Assembly: GCA_036273715.1 (NCBI GenBank)
Contig: DASUHB010000037.1
Span: 62,001-126,000 of the forward strand
Direction: 5' to 3'
DNA from: Gemmatimonadaceae bacterium
GTDB taxonomy: Bacteria > Gemmatimonadota > Gemmatimonadetes > Gemmatimonadales > Gemmatimonadaceae
DNA length: 64,000 bases
Shown: positions 1-8,344 of the stretch, in pieces
Position numbering within the stretch: position 1 is the first letter of the stretch
How the letters are laid out: every line of letters begins with the position of its first letter
The notes under the pieces: generated by a model
The model's input: only the letters and a program-made list of their open reading frames with translations
What the model was told of the DNA's origin: nothing
The model's database searches: none
Made by a program: the position numbers and the translations under genes

Positions 1-1077
1 GATGGCGTCTTCGGTGGACACGGCCGCATCGGACTCCCGGCGCGCGAGCACTTTCGCCGCCTGCGGGATGGGGCGCCGCTCGATCTCGAGGATGATGCGG
101 GTCATCGCGTGCACGGCGAGCTGCGGATACTCGCCCGCTGCCGTCTCGGCCGACAGCATCACGGCGTCGGTCCCGTCCAGGATCGCGTTGGCCACGTCGC
201 TGGCCTCGGCGCGCGTCGGGCGCGGATGCGTCACCATCGATTCGAGCATCTGCGTGGCCGTGATCACCGGCCTGCCTAACGCATTGGCCAGCGCGATGAT
301 GCGCTTCTGCGCGAACGGCACTTCTTCGAACGGCAGCTCGACACCCAGGTCGCCGCGGGCGACCATCACCGCATCGGATGCTTCCAGGATCGCGCGGATG
401 TTCGCCAGCGCGGTGTCCTTCTCGATCTTGGCGACGATGAGCAGATCCTTCGGGAGGAGCCCGCGCAGCTCGGCGATGTCGTCCGCCCGCCTAACGAAGC
501 TCAGCGCCAGATAGTCGAGCCCCTGTTCGATCGCAAACGTGATGTCGGCGCGATCCTTGTCGGTGATCGACGGCGCCGACACGTCGACGCCCGGCAGGTT
601 GATCCCCTTGTGGCTCCGAAGCTGTCCGCCGTGCACGACACGCAGCCGGACGCGCGGCTTGGCCACATCCAACACGACGAGGTCGATGAGTCCATCGTCA
701 ATCAGCACGCGATCGCCGACGCTCACATCATCGGCGAGCGCGTGATAGGTGACGGGGATCTCGCCGTCGCGCACCTGATCCTCGGGGACGAGCACGATGT
801 CGGCGCCGGGCGCCAGCTCGACCGGCGCCGGCAAATCACCGACGCGAATGCGCGGGCCCTGCAGATCGCCGAGGATGGCCACGGGGCGGTCGAGCTCGCG
901 TGCGATGCGGCGCACGGTCGCGATCGTCGCCGAGTGCTGCTCGTGCGTCCCGTGTGAAAAATTGATGCGGGCGACGTTGAGGCCCGCATCCATCAGGCTC
1001 CGCAGCACATCGGGCGAGCAGCTGGCGGGCCCAAGGGTGCAGACGACCTTCGTTCGGGCAAAAGGAGATGGCGGCAT
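1..1077 (-). CDS. pyk: pyruvate kinase, partial (3' end outside window)
   Basis: Cytosolic last step of glycolysis: phosphoenolpyruvate + ADP to pyruvate + ATP. The first 359 codons are present; the gene runs off the left edge, so the C-terminal domain (roughly the last quarter of a normal ~475-residue enzyme) is not seen. Motifs in order: [10 protein letters not shown] near the start, [14 protein letters not shown], the active-site stretch [25 protein letters not shown], and the signature region around [12 protein letters not shown] with [14 protein letters not shown] at 1077 is the first start giving the canonical N terminus; I see no convincing ribosome binding site before it. It is divergent from the lipoprotein gene starting at 1181. 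One octamer GCCTAACG lies in the gene at 274 and another at 489. Confidence 0.96.
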   Translation of the reverse strand, partial: MPPSPFARTKVVCTLGPASCSPDVLRSLMDAGLNVARINFSHGTHEQHSATIATVRRIARELDRPVAILGDLQGPRIRVGDLPAPVELAPGADIVLVPEDQVRDGEIPVTYHALADDVSVGDRVLIDDGLIDLVVLDVAKPRVRLRVVHGGQLRSHKGINLPGVDVSAPSITDKDRADITFAIEQGLDYLALSFVRRADDIAELRGLLPKDLLIVAKIEKDTALANIRAILEASDAVMVARGDLGVELPFEEVPFAQKRIIALANALGRPVITATQMLESMVTHPRPTRAEASDVANAILDGTDAVMLSAETAAGEYPQLAVHAMTRIILEIERRPIPQAAKVLARRESDAAVSTEDAI

Positions 1078-1088
1078 GGTGTTTTGAA

Positions 1089-1153
1089 TCGTAAGACCGG
1101 CATAAAGAAAAGGAAGCGCGCATTAACACGCGACCTCTGCCTTCGTCTTACGA
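1089..1153. promoter_or_regulatory. inverted repeat in divergent promoter region
   Basis: The 9-base arms TCGTAAGAC (1089-1097) and GTCTTACGA (1145-1153) are perfect inverted copies in the short region between divergent pyk and the lipoprotein gene. The arms are 47 bases apart, so this is more likely a pair of operator half-sites than a hairpin. Function is inferred only from position. Confidence 0.3.
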
Positions 1154-1180
1154 GCACAAGCACTCTCTGACGAGGAGCGT

Positions 1181-2035
1181 ATGAACCCGATTTACCGTGT
1201 GGTATGTCTCGGCGCGGCCGCGTGCATCGGCGGCCTCGCGGCGTGCAGCAGCGATGGCGCGACGTCGCCGTCCAGCCTCGTGCCCAACGCATCGATCGAC
1301 AGCGGCGTCGCGAACGATGTCGGCGATGCCATGGCGACCTCCGTCGACCTCATGACCGACGACGAACAATCGGATGGCGTGAACGGCGCGTTGGGCGTTC
1401 CCGCGCCGGGCCTTACGCTGGACGTGAACCGCAGCGTGAGCACCGACTGCAGCGGTCCCGATGGACAGGGATGGTTCACCTGCACGGGCACGTGGCGCGG
1501 TCTGAGCCTAACGAACCGCAAACGCTTCTGGGACGGCACGACGGTCGCGCTCGGCTTCACCACCGCCACCGACTCGGTGAACCACACCCATCAGCTCGCG
1601 GGATCGTACACGCAAGGCTGGTTTCCCTTCCGCACGGTCTGGGTGAACCGCAACGACACCGCCAACCTGAGCATCGACCGCTCGAGCACGCCGGTGACGC
1701 ACATCTGGAACAGGGTCGGCGTCCGGCAGGACAGCACGATGTTCGTTGGGCAGAACGTGACGCGCCACTGGCATTATCTCTCGTACGACACGGCGACGAA
1801 CGTGACCTTCGAGATGCCGCGCTCCCAGAACATCTGGCCGGTGAGCGGAACGATCGTGCACAACCTGACGGTGCACTTCGAAGCCGATCGCGCCACGCGC
1901 ACGCAGACCCGCACGGTGACACGGCGCGCCGAGATCACCTTCAACGGCACCCAGGACGTCACGCTGATGGTTGGCGGTCTCACCTGCACGCTCGATCTCG
2001 AGACGCATGAGGTGAGCGACTGTCAGGGGTCGTGA
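1181..2035 (+). CDS. Sec-exported lipoprotein of unknown function
   Basis: 284 residues. The N terminus has a short basic start, a hydrophobic stretch and the lipobox LAAC with Cys22, so it should be lipidated and kept in the cell envelope. The rest is rich in Thr, Asn and aromatic residues and looks like a beta-rich secreted domain; Cys pairs (near FTCTGTW, and LTCTLDLETHEVSDC at the end) could form disulfides. I recognise no family. The ATG at 1181 follows GAGGAG at good spacing. The 3' end overlaps the convergent gene at 2023-2436 by 13 bases. Confidence 0.85.
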   Translation: MNPIYRVVCLGAAACIGGLAACSSDGATSPSSLVPNASIDSGVANDVGDAMATSVDLMTDDEQSDGVNGALGVPAPGLTLDVNRSVSTDCSGPDGQGWFTCTGTWRGLSLTNRKRFWDGTTVALGFTTATDSVNHTHQLAGSYTQGWFPFRTVWVNRNDTANLSIDRSSTPVTHIWNRVGVRQDSTMFVGQNVTRHWHYLSYDTATNVTFEMPRSQNIWPVSGTIVHNLTVHFEADRATRTQTRTVTRRAEITFNGTQDVTLMVGGLTCTLDLETHEVSDCQGS

Positions 2036-2436
2036 GACGCCGGATCTGACGGCGTGCGCAGCGCGCGATAGCTGCGCACGTCGCCGTGCTCGAGGAACGG
2101 ATCCTCTCCGTCGCACTTGACCCACGCGTGCGCCTCGAGCTCGCCGCCGGCACGACGGCGCGCGCCGAGCACGACATCGGCGTCGCGTCCGTCGCGGCGG
2201 AGCAGGAAGGCCAGCACGGTTGCCCGCCGCAGACACGTGTAATGCCACACCAAGGGCGCCCGCATCAACAATCGATCGACGTGGTGCGCTATGCGGCCCG
2301 GCGCAATGGCGTCACCGCGGCGCCTCGGGACTCGCTTCAACCAGCGCAACACTGTCGAGGCCGGTAAGACCTCGAGTGCGCACGGAACGATGGCGCAGGC
2401 GACGACGATCTCGACCTTCCGACCGAATCGCAGCAC
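2023..2436 (-). CDS. orphan lasso-peptide B2-type (transglutaminase-like) protein
   Basis: 137 residues from a GTG start; an in-frame TGA lies two codons upstream, so the start cannot be much earlier. The C-terminal two thirds match the transglutaminase-like cysteine protease fold of lasso peptide B2 proteins (McjB C-terminal type): Cys68 in TCLRRATVLAFLLRRDG, a central VVLGARR strand, and His103 in EAHAWVKCDG. The third catalytic residue, usually Asp about 12 residues after the His, is not obvious; Glu116 lies near the position. Family B2 proteins cleave the leader of a lasso precursor, but no B1 (PqqD-like), cyclase or precursor gene is seen nearby. It may act on another peptide. The N-terminal ~30 residues are moderately hydrophobic. 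Confidence 0.75.
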   Translation of the reverse strand: MLRFGRKVEIVVACAIVPCALEVLPASTVLRWLKRVPRRRGDAIAPGRIAHHVDRLLMRAPLVWHYTCLRRATVLAFLLRRDGRDADVVLGARRRAGGELEAHAWVKCDGEDPFLEHGDVRSYRALRTPSDPASHDP

Positions 2437-2634
2437 GCATCACGCCGGGGTGAGAGAATCCGAGCGATACATCCGTTTTACGTACGTGGTCGACGATGAA
2501 TAGCCGACGGTTCCATTGCTGAGTCCGTTGGGGCCGTCCGTTGGGCGGTGTGGCGCACCACGACCGCGATTGCTACTGTCGGGGCAGCGATCCCGACACA
2601 CACGCCCCCTTTACCCTGGATGGAGAGTCCGCAG

Positions 2635-3336
2635 ATGGCACACCGTTTCACGCGCGCGCCGCTCGCTGCCATGGCGGCCGCGGTTCTGGCCGCTGCTCCG
2701 TTAGGCGCCCAATGGCAAGGCGTGGTGACCTATCAGAATCAGCAGAACATGAAGGACGAGAGCGTTCCCAGCCAGATGCAGTACCTGCAGGGCCCCGGCG
2801 GAATGGCCAAGATGGTGATGCAGGACAAGGAGAGCGGCACGATGAGCGTCATCTACAACAAGAGCCAGAACACGGCCACGATCGTCATGGATTCCCAACA
2901 GATGTACATGACGATGCCGCTCGACAAGATGCAGGCGGAATCACAGAAGGCGCTGAACAAGATGAAGATCACCGACACCGGCAAGACCGAGGCGATCGCC
3001 GGACACACCTGCACCGTGTATCATGCCGTCGACCCCGACGAACACACCGAATCCGACGCATGCATCGCGACCGACATGGGCAACTTCATGCTCCTCGACG
3101 CGCCCGGACGCGGCCAACATGCGAGCCAGGGGTCCAAGATGTTTTCGATCATGAAGAACATGCTCGGCTCCAAGGATGGCATGTTCCCGCTCAAGGTCAC
3201 GACGACAAAAAACGGCGCGACGCAGGAGGTGTTTGTCGCGACGAGCATCAAGGCGCAGTCGTTGCCGGCCTCCGAGTTCACGCCGCCGGCGGGCTACAAG
3301 GCGATGGGCGGGCCGGGCATGGGCGGACCGAACTGA
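2635..3336 (+). CDS. secreted DUF4412-type protein
   Basis: 233 residues. An alanine-rich signal peptide (about residues 1-22, ending LGAQ) leads a mature protein with the layout of DUF4412 proteins: repeated beta-strand pairs such as GVVTYQ, MVMQDKESGTMSVIY and TATIVMDSQQMYMTM, then GHTCTVYHAVD and a Met-rich middle. The ending is Gly/Pro/Met-rich (GGPGMGGPN). The role of the family is unknown; it resembles outer-membrane-lipoprotein-carrier-like folds that bind hydrophobic molecules. The ATG at 2635 is chosen because GGAGAG sits 7 bases before it; in-frame starts further upstream would put a non-conserved tail before the signal peptide. Confidence 0.8.
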   Translation: MAHRFTRAPLAAMAAAVLAAAPLGAQWQGVVTYQNQQNMKDESVPSQMQYLQGPGGMAKMVMQDKESGTMSVIYNKSQNTATIVMDSQQMYMTMPLDKMQAESQKALNKMKITDTGKTEAIAGHTCTVYHAVDPDEHTESDACIATDMGNFMLLDAPGRGQHASQGSKMFSIMKNMLGSKDGMFPLKVTTTKNGATQEVFVATSIKAQSLPASEFTPPAGYKAMGGPGMGGPN

Positions 3337-3355
3337 TTCGCATCGAGCACCGCGC

Positions 3356-3393
3356 GCACGACACGCCGGGGAGCCTTCCCCGGCGTGTCGTGC
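3356..3393. terminator. 16-bp perfect hairpin between convergent genes
   Basis: GCACGACACGCCGGGG (3356-3371) and its exact complement (3378-3393) enclose a 6-base loop. It lies just after the DUF4412 gene and before the stop of the convergent cupredoxin gene, so it can serve both strands. There is no clean T-run, only a TTTTG tract further on. Confidence 0.65.
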
Positions 3394-3422
3394 ATCCGCG
3401 ACGCTTTTGCTTCCGTTAGGCG

Positions 3423-3974
3423 TCAGCGCTCGTACGACGGGGCTTTCGCGTCGGCCGACACGACGAACTTGATGTACATGCCGCTCGGCCCGTGTCCGGG
3501 CACGCCGCACACGATCAGATAGTTGCCCGCCGGCTGCGCCGTGAAATCCATGGTATCGGTGCCATCGGTCGGGATCCCCGCGGTCACGTCCTTGGTGTAG
3601 GCGCGCGCGATCGCCGGATTGTCCGGCTGCATGGGCAGCGGCATGTGGTCGGGCAGCAGGATCGCGGAGTGCGGGATGGCATCCTTGTTCTGAAAATCGA
3701 TGTGCACGGTCCAGCCCAACGGAATCGTGATGGTCTGGTTGCCGCGCGACCCACCGTTGAAGTTCATCCCGCCGTTCTCGCTGCCGTACGCGGCGTACAG
3801 GCGAAGGCTCACCTTCTTGGCCGCGGCATCCACGGTCATGAATGTCGTCGTATCGCGAACGGCCGAGCCCGCATCGCGATGCGACGCAGGGTTCACCGCG
3901 GCGCGGCGCGCCGCCGGGATCGTTAGGCACACACCAAGGGCGGCCACCGCCGCCATCCGTCCAAACCCGATCAT
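3423..3974 (-). CDS. sulfocyanin-like blue copper protein
   Basis: 183 residues with an N-terminal signal peptide (MIGFGRMAAVAALGV...). The rest is a cupredoxin domain. Type I copper ligands can be placed: His102 in AIPHSAIL, then Cys156, His161 and Met166 in VCGVPGHGPSGMY, the spacing of sulfocyanins. The strand GWTVHIDFQNKD precedes the first His. Such proteins carry single electrons to or from terminal oxidases on the outer face of the membrane; the partner here is unknown and no oxidase genes are in the window. ATG at 3974 follows GGGGAGCGGA. The gene is monocistronic, with a hairpin terminator shared with its convergent neighbour. Confidence 0.87.
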   Translation of the reverse strand: MIGFGRMAAVAALGVCLTIPAARRAAVNPASHRDAGSAVRDTTTFMTVDAAAKKVSLRLYAAYGSENGGMNFNGGSRGNQTITIPLGWTVHIDFQNKDAIPHSAILLPDHMPLPMQPDNPAIARAYTKDVTAGIPTDGTDTMDFTAQPAGNYLIVCGVPGHGPSGMYIKFVVSADAKAPSYER

Positions 3975-4080
3975 GCTCCGCTCCCCGCTCGAGTAGCCGA
4001 TTGTCCCATCGCACCCGACAGGGGCGCAACGCAATCTATCTCTTCTGCTACCCCGAACGAGCGACGCCGGTCAAGGCCGC

Positions 4081-5877
4081 TCAGCGCGGCGGGTCGACCT
4101 TCTTGAGGGAGTCGAGCGCGTGGGTCAGCGAGTCGACGTGGTGTTTACGCGCTTCGATCTCGCTGCGGATCTCCCGCAACTCTTGCAGCACCTGGGCGTT
4201 GGACGCGGCGGTCGTATCGCGGGCGGTGGCCGCGGGCGTCGCGGGGGTCGAGGGCGGCGGCACCGCGGGCGAAGCGGCCGGCGGCCGCGCTGCCGGTTGC
4301 GCAGCAGGTGGCGCGGCCACCGGGGCGGATGGGCTCGCGGCATCCGGCGGCGCCACGGCCGGCGTTGCGTTAGGCAGCTGCCGGTGCGGTTGTTGGGCGA
4401 CGAGCGTGGGGTGCGGGCGCGCCGGCGCGGCGCGCTCGCGGGCAGCGTGGGCTGCCGCGGTCGTCGGACGCGCCGGTCTGGGCAGCTCCGGCGCACGCGT
4501 GCTCTCCGCCGCCACGAACACCGTCTCCGCCCGCGCTGGCGCCGCCAGCGCGGACCGCTCGGGCGGTCGGTCGAGCCCCCGCACCGTGAGCACGCTCGTC
4601 AGCACGGCAACCATGATGCTGCCCGCCACCACCAGCGCCGAGAGCAGCCATCGATCCGCGGACGCGAGCCGCGTGCGCACCTCGCGCACGACCGGGGCGC
4701 GCGGAATGCTCGCCGGCGTCGGCCGGCGCATCGCCCACGCCGGTCCATAAGGCGGCGCCGAGGGCTGCGTTAGGCGTTCGGCGCTCGCGGCCGCCGGCCG
4801 TTCATCGAGAACGGGCGCCGCTCTGCGGGTTGCCGCGCGGCGCGCCTGGTACGCCCGCGGCAAGATCCGGCCTTCCTCGCCTAACCGCTTGGGGACGCGC
4901 GGCCGCAGGGCGGCCGCGCGTTCGATCGGTGGCGCCCCGGGCGCGGCTGCCGCTGTCGCGGGTCCCGCGACAGCGGCAGCCGGGGCCGGGGCGGGGGCGC
5001 CGACGTCCCACACACCGGCTAACGCCGCCACGAACTCCGGCCACGACACGTCGCGCGCCTGGGGCGTCGTCCGCGCAGGCGCCTCGTCGGCCACCGACAC
5101 CATCACCGCGTGGTCCACCACCTCGTCTCCGGATCGCGGCGGCTCGTGCGCCATCACCGCGGCGCGCGCCTCCTGCGCAGCGCACCCCGAAAGCGCGCCG
5201 CTGCACACGCAGCCGAGCCGCGGCGCAAAGTCGATCAAGGTGTGTCCGCCGTGCGCCGATGTTTCGATCGATGTCAAGTCGTCCGGATCGACGAGGGTTC
5301 GCTCGATGCCCTCAGACCCGAGCCATTCGGGCGCGGGCACGCCGCCCGGCAGCGAATAATGGCGGCGGCGGTCCCGCACGACTCGGCCCGCATCGCTCGG
5401 CGCCGGCCGCTGGGCCCCCGGCACGATCCCGCGTTCGGCCAGCAGCGCGAGGAATTGCGCCGGAGACAGGTGGATGTCGATGCTCGGATGGCCCGCGCCC
5501 GGACAGTCGCCCACGTACGTGATGCGCTGCGCCGTCGGCGAGGTCGCGCGAACATAGAGCGCCGCCGCGACCGGCGGCGACACGAGGCGCACTGCGCTGT
5601 CACCCAGCCGGGTCGCGCCCCGGAGCTGCTCGCGGACTAACGGACAGATGCACGCCATCGCCGGCCCGCCGCCGCGCGCGGCAAGCTGGTCGAGGCAGCC
5701 CACCGCCAGCAACTCGTCGCCCCACGATGCGGGAATGACGTCATCGTAGCCCAACGCGAAGCAGGCGTTGATCAGTTGTGTGGGCGTGGCCGGGAGAGCG
5801 GCCAGGCAAGCGTCCGCGCCGAGGATGACGACGGACCCGCGGACGCCGCGTTTGGCGTCGTGCGGTGGTGTGGACAT
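4081..5877 (-). CDS. membrane-anchored protein with degenerate [FeFe]-hydrogenase-like domain
   Basis: 598 residues. Residues ~15-150 resemble the C-terminal domain of iron-only hydrogenase large subunits: a Cys cluster with ACICPLV (Cys76, Cys78), then LVSPPVAAAL (~98-107), ITYVGDCPGAGHPSIDIHL (Cys125) and a final GCVCSGALSGC cluster near 240-250. The Lys and Glu that follow the PC motif in true H-cluster enzymes are missing, so hydrogen chemistry is unlikely; an Fe-S binding or redox-sensing role fits better. A Pro/Ala-rich linker (~290-410) leads to one membrane helix (WLLSALVVAGSIMVAVLTSVL), then a second Ala/Pro-rich region and a C-terminal coiled coil (QVLQELREIRSEIEARKHHV). ATG at 5877 follows GGAG. 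I know no characterised protein of this architecture. Confidence 0.7.
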   Translation of the reverse strand: MSTPPHDAKRGVRGSVVILGADACLAALPATPTQLINACFALGYDDVIPASWGDELLAVGCLDQLAARGGGPAMACICPLVREQLRGATRLGDSAVRLVSPPVAAALYVRATSPTAQRITYVGDCPGAGHPSIDIHLSPAQFLALLAERGIVPGAQRPAPSDAGRVVRDRRRHYSLPGGVPAPEWLGSEGIERTLVDPDDLTSIETSAHGGHTLIDFAPRLGCVCSGALSGCAAQEARAAVMAHEPPRSGDEVVDHAVMVSVADEAPARTTPQARDVSWPEFVAALAGVWDVGAPAPAPAAAVAGPATAAAAPGAPPIERAAALRPRVPKRLGEEGRILPRAYQARRAATRRAAPVLDERPAAASAERLTQPSAPPYGPAWAMRRPTPASIPRAPVVREVRTRLASADRWLLSALVVAGSIMVAVLTSVLTVRGLDRPPERSALAAPARAETVFVAAESTRAPELPRPARPTTAAAHAARERAAPARPHPTLVAQQPHRQLPNATPAVAPPDAASPSAPVAAPPAAQPAARPPAASPAVPPPSTPATPAATARDTTAASNAQVLQELREIRSEIEARKHHVDSLTHALDSLKKVDPPR

Positions 5878-5946
5878 CGCCGAGCTCCGGCCTGACGTGC
5901 GTGGTGAATGAAGAACCCTTAATGGGACGACCACCACGCACACCCG

Positions 5947-7650
5947 TTACGGCACGAGCGGCCAGTCTGCATCCAGTCCGAGTCGTTTCGACGCGGCGTG
6001 ATGTGCGTCGCCGGTGTCGAGCGCGGGGATGAGCTCGCGGCACGACCATCGGCGCGCGGCGTCGGCCAGCTGCGCTGCGACGGGCAGCATCCGGCTGCGA
6101 TGCGCATGCGCGATGAGCAGCGCACCGGCCGTGACGCGCGCGATGGCAAAGGCGAACCGACGGGCAGCCGCCTCCCGATCGGCCGGTGTGCCGTTGGCAA
6201 GCCGCCGCGAGATCTGCACCAGGTCTCGCGCTGCATGGCGCACGCGCGACGACGCGTCCGCGAGATCATCCGACTGCGCGGCGTCGAGATGGCGGTTCAC
6301 GCGGGCGCACAGCTCATCGATGACGCCGGCATCCGCATCGATGGCGCGCCAGACGTCGAGACTGAGGACGTTGGTGGTGCCCTCCCAGATGGAGAGCACC
6401 TGTGCATCGCGGAGCAGGCGCGGGAGTCCGGTGTCCTCGATGTAGCCGGCGCCGCCGAACGCTTCGACGGCTTCGCTGGCCACCGCCACGGCCTGCTTGC
6501 CGGTGTAGAGCTTGGCGACGGGCGTCAGCAGGCGCAGGAGCCGCGCGTCGGCGTCGCTCGCTACGCCCAACTCAGTTAGGCCGAGCAGCTCCACGACGTG
6601 GAACGCGAGCAGGAAGCAGCCGGCAAGCTCCACCTGCATGCCGGCCAGCGTGTCCACGTGCAGCGGGTGCTCGCTCAGCGGCCGGCCGAACGCGACGCGC
6701 CGCCGCGCGTAGTCCCGCGCCAGCGCGATGGCGCGACGCATCCCGGCCACCGACGCCATCGCGTTGTACACGCGGGTGATGGTCAGCACCGTCGCGATCT
6801 TGCGCACGCCGTGTCCTTCTCCGCCCACCAACCACGCCGGCGTGCCGTCCAACTCGATCTCGGCCGTCGGCAGGGCGCGCGTGCCTAACTTCTCCTTGAG
6901 ACGCAGCACGCGCATGTCGCGCGGCCGGCCGGCCTCGTCGCGCAGCTCGAGGTAGAACAAGCTCAGGCCGCGGCTCCCGGCCTCGGCGCCCTCGAGACGC
7001 GCGAGCGTGAGCGCCACCTGCGAGGTCGTCGCCGACGTGAACCACTTGGTGCCGAACAACCGGTGCTGCGCACCATCGCGCTTGGCGATGGTGGATGTGC
7101 CGGACACATCGGAGCCGCCCGTCCGCTCGGTCATCCATTGTCCGGCGGTCCAGAATTCGGCGGGGTCCCGCGAGATGAGGTGCCGGCAGGCAGCCCGCTG
7201 GCGTTCGTCGTCGGCGAGGAGCTCGAGACATCGCGCAGCGCCGTCGCTCATCGCCAACGGACACGAGTACGTGGCCGACGACGGAGAGAACAGATACAAT
7301 CGCGCGAATTGATCGACGCGCGAGTAGGCGCCATAGTCGCGCTCGTAGCCGCGCGCGACCAGTCCCTCGACGGCCGAGATGCGCTCGAGCGCGCGCCAGG
7401 CACTGCTCGTTTCGATCCGATCGATGCGCGCGCCCCACGGATCGTACGAGCGGAGCCGCGGCGGCTCCGCCTCGGCTTGCTCCGCCAGCGCGAGCCATTC
7501 ACCGGCCGCGCGCCCGCCTAACGCGAGGAGCTCCGGCTCGATCTCGGCCAACACCGCCGGCGGCGCCGTGCCGCGCAGGTACGAGCGAAGCAGCACGTCG
7601 TCGCGATATTGGTTGCCCAGCACGGGCGGCGACTGGTAAAATCCGCTCAT
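5947..7650 (-). CDS. AidB-like acyl-CoA dehydrogenase
   Basis: 567 residues; a FAD-dependent dehydrogenase of the AidB/isovaleryl-CoA dehydrogenase-like branch. The signature QWMTERTGGSDVS (about residue 190) is typical of AidB-type proteins, followed by GTKWFTSATTSQVALTLAR, LKEKLGTRALPTAEIELDG, ARRRVAFGRPLSEHPLHVDTLA and EAFGGAGYIEDTGLPRLLRD with IWEGTTNVLSLD. AidB protects DNA during alkylation stress in E. coli; whether this copy oxidises an acyl-CoA or plays an AidB-like role cannot be told. A second ATG at 7650 is preferred to the one at 7656, because GAGGCGGA would touch the first but sits about 8 bases before the second. A palindromic repeat lies upstream. Confidence 0.88.
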   Translation of the reverse strand: MSGFYQSPPVLGNQYRDDVLLRSYLRGTAPPAVLAEIEPELLALGGRAAGEWLALAEQAEAEPPRLRSYDPWGARIDRIETSSAWRALERISAVEGLVARGYERDYGAYSRVDQFARLYLFSPSSATYSCPLAMSDGAARCLELLADDERQRAACRHLISRDPAEFWTAGQWMTERTGGSDVSGTSTIAKRDGAQHRLFGTKWFTSATTSQVALTLARLEGAEAGSRGLSLFYLELRDEAGRPRDMRVLRLKEKLGTRALPTAEIELDGTPAWLVGGEGHGVRKIATVLTITRVYNAMASVAGMRRAIALARDYARRRVAFGRPLSEHPLHVDTLAGMQVELAGCFLLAFHVVELLGLTELGVASDADARLLRLLTPVAKLYTGKQAVAVASEAVEAFGGAGYIEDTGLPRLLRDAQVLSIWEGTTNVLSLDVWRAIDADAGVIDELCARVNRHLDAAQSDDLADASSRVRHAARDLVQISRRLANGTPADREAAARRFAFAIARVTAGALLIAHAHRSRMLPVAAQLADAARRWSCRELIPALDTGDAHHAASKRLGLDADWPLVP

Positions 7651-7775
7651 CGGCATTCCGCCTCTCAAATGAGTGGCCTCGGTGGCATTTGTCCACGCGC
7701 GGTAGCGTCTATCAGGCGTGCGGTAGAAGTACAGTTTGGTCCGGTACCCCGATGAGCCTCGTTGCAGGCCGGAGG

Positions 7776-7930
7776 GGCAGAGGGCTACGCTCATGAAGAC
7801 GCGGACAAAGCAGGACACAACGGACACGACACGAGCAACACCAAGCGGTGATTTTTTGTCAGTGCTTTGTCCGTTGTGTCCTGCGTGTCCGCGTCTTCAT
7901 GAACGAAGATGCAAGCCATGAGGGAACGGC
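7776..7930. repeat. palindromic repeat element, copy A
   Basis: A long imperfect stem: left arm 7791-7826 (TCATGAAGACGCGGACAAAG...) pairs with 7869-7902. The loop carries CACGACACGAGCAACACC. The flanks GGCAGAG...GCTACGC (left) and CATGAGGGA.CGGC (right) are shared with copy B at 48204-48361, so the mobile or duplicated unit extends beyond the stem. No transposase is present. Reading frames running through it are by-products of the repeat. Confidence 0.85.
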
Positions 7931-7966
7931 GCCCCAAACTGAACCGGCACCAGGAGTGCTCCGCGC

Positions 7967-7995
7967 TTGACACGCGGCGACCCGCGCCGTACGTT
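7967..7995 (+). promoter_or_regulatory. sigma70-type promoter
   Basis: TTGACA (7967-7972), a 17-base spacer, then TACGTT (7990-7995). It points toward the aminotransferase-panB-thr operon, but an intrinsic terminator stands between. The -35 box is perfect; the -10 box matches at the key T, A and final T positions. Confidence 0.6.
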
Positions 7996-8289
7996 GCCCA
8001 CAGACAATTGTAGGCCGTGGTGATTTGCCCGCATATTGCAGCCACGTTAAACAACTGCTAAAAAGCGACCTCCCGGCCACGTCGCTCGGGATTTTCGTTT
8101 TCTACAGGTCGTCTTCGCGCACTTTGCGTGCGAGGCAGTTGCTTTCGATGCTGGCTCACGTTCCCGGGCTCGGGGCAGGATGCGCCGAGACCGCCACGAT
8201 GCGGACCAACCCCATGGCCGGCGCTTTCGAGCGTCCCGGGAGTCGTTCGCGTATCGCGTAGTCCCACACTGCGAACACGTCGTCTCCGG

Positions 8290-8313
8290 GCCGCTCAGTC
8301 GAGCGGCTTTTTT
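8290..8313 (+). terminator. intrinsic terminator before the aminotransferase gene
   Basis: GCCGCTC (8290-8296), loop AGTC, GAGCGGC (8301-8307), then six T's. This is the clearest Rho-independent terminator in the window. Because it is only 31 bases before the ATG at 8345, it is either an attenuator of the following operon or the end of an independent small RNA starting near 8000. Confidence 0.85.
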
Positions 8314-8344
8314 GTTGCCTAACGCATGGGTCGCGAGGACCGCC

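Larger units (their letters stand above)
7651..8344. other. gene-free region with repeat, promoter, short transcript region and terminator
   Basis: About 690 bases separate the divergent acyl-CoA dehydrogenase and aminotransferase genes. It holds palindromic repeat copy A (7776-7930), a good sigma70-type promoter (7967-7995) and an intrinsic terminator (8290-8313) 31 bases before the aminotransferase start. Small hairpins are visible between them, for example AGCGAC...GTCGCT near 8067-8090. A 37-codon reading frame at 8149-8262 exists but has no ribosome site and no coding character I trust. The stretch could be an attenuated leader or an independent small RNA of roughly 310 nt; it matches no RNA family I recognise. 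Confidence 0.5.

Noticed and set aside
2023-2436. A complete lasso peptide cluster
   Set aside because: No B1, cyclase, exporter or plausible precursor gene within several kb on either side.
4081-5877. A functional [FeFe]-hydrogenase
   Set aside because: Active-site Lys and Glu are missing, no ferredoxin-type N-terminal clusters and no maturase genes are nearby.
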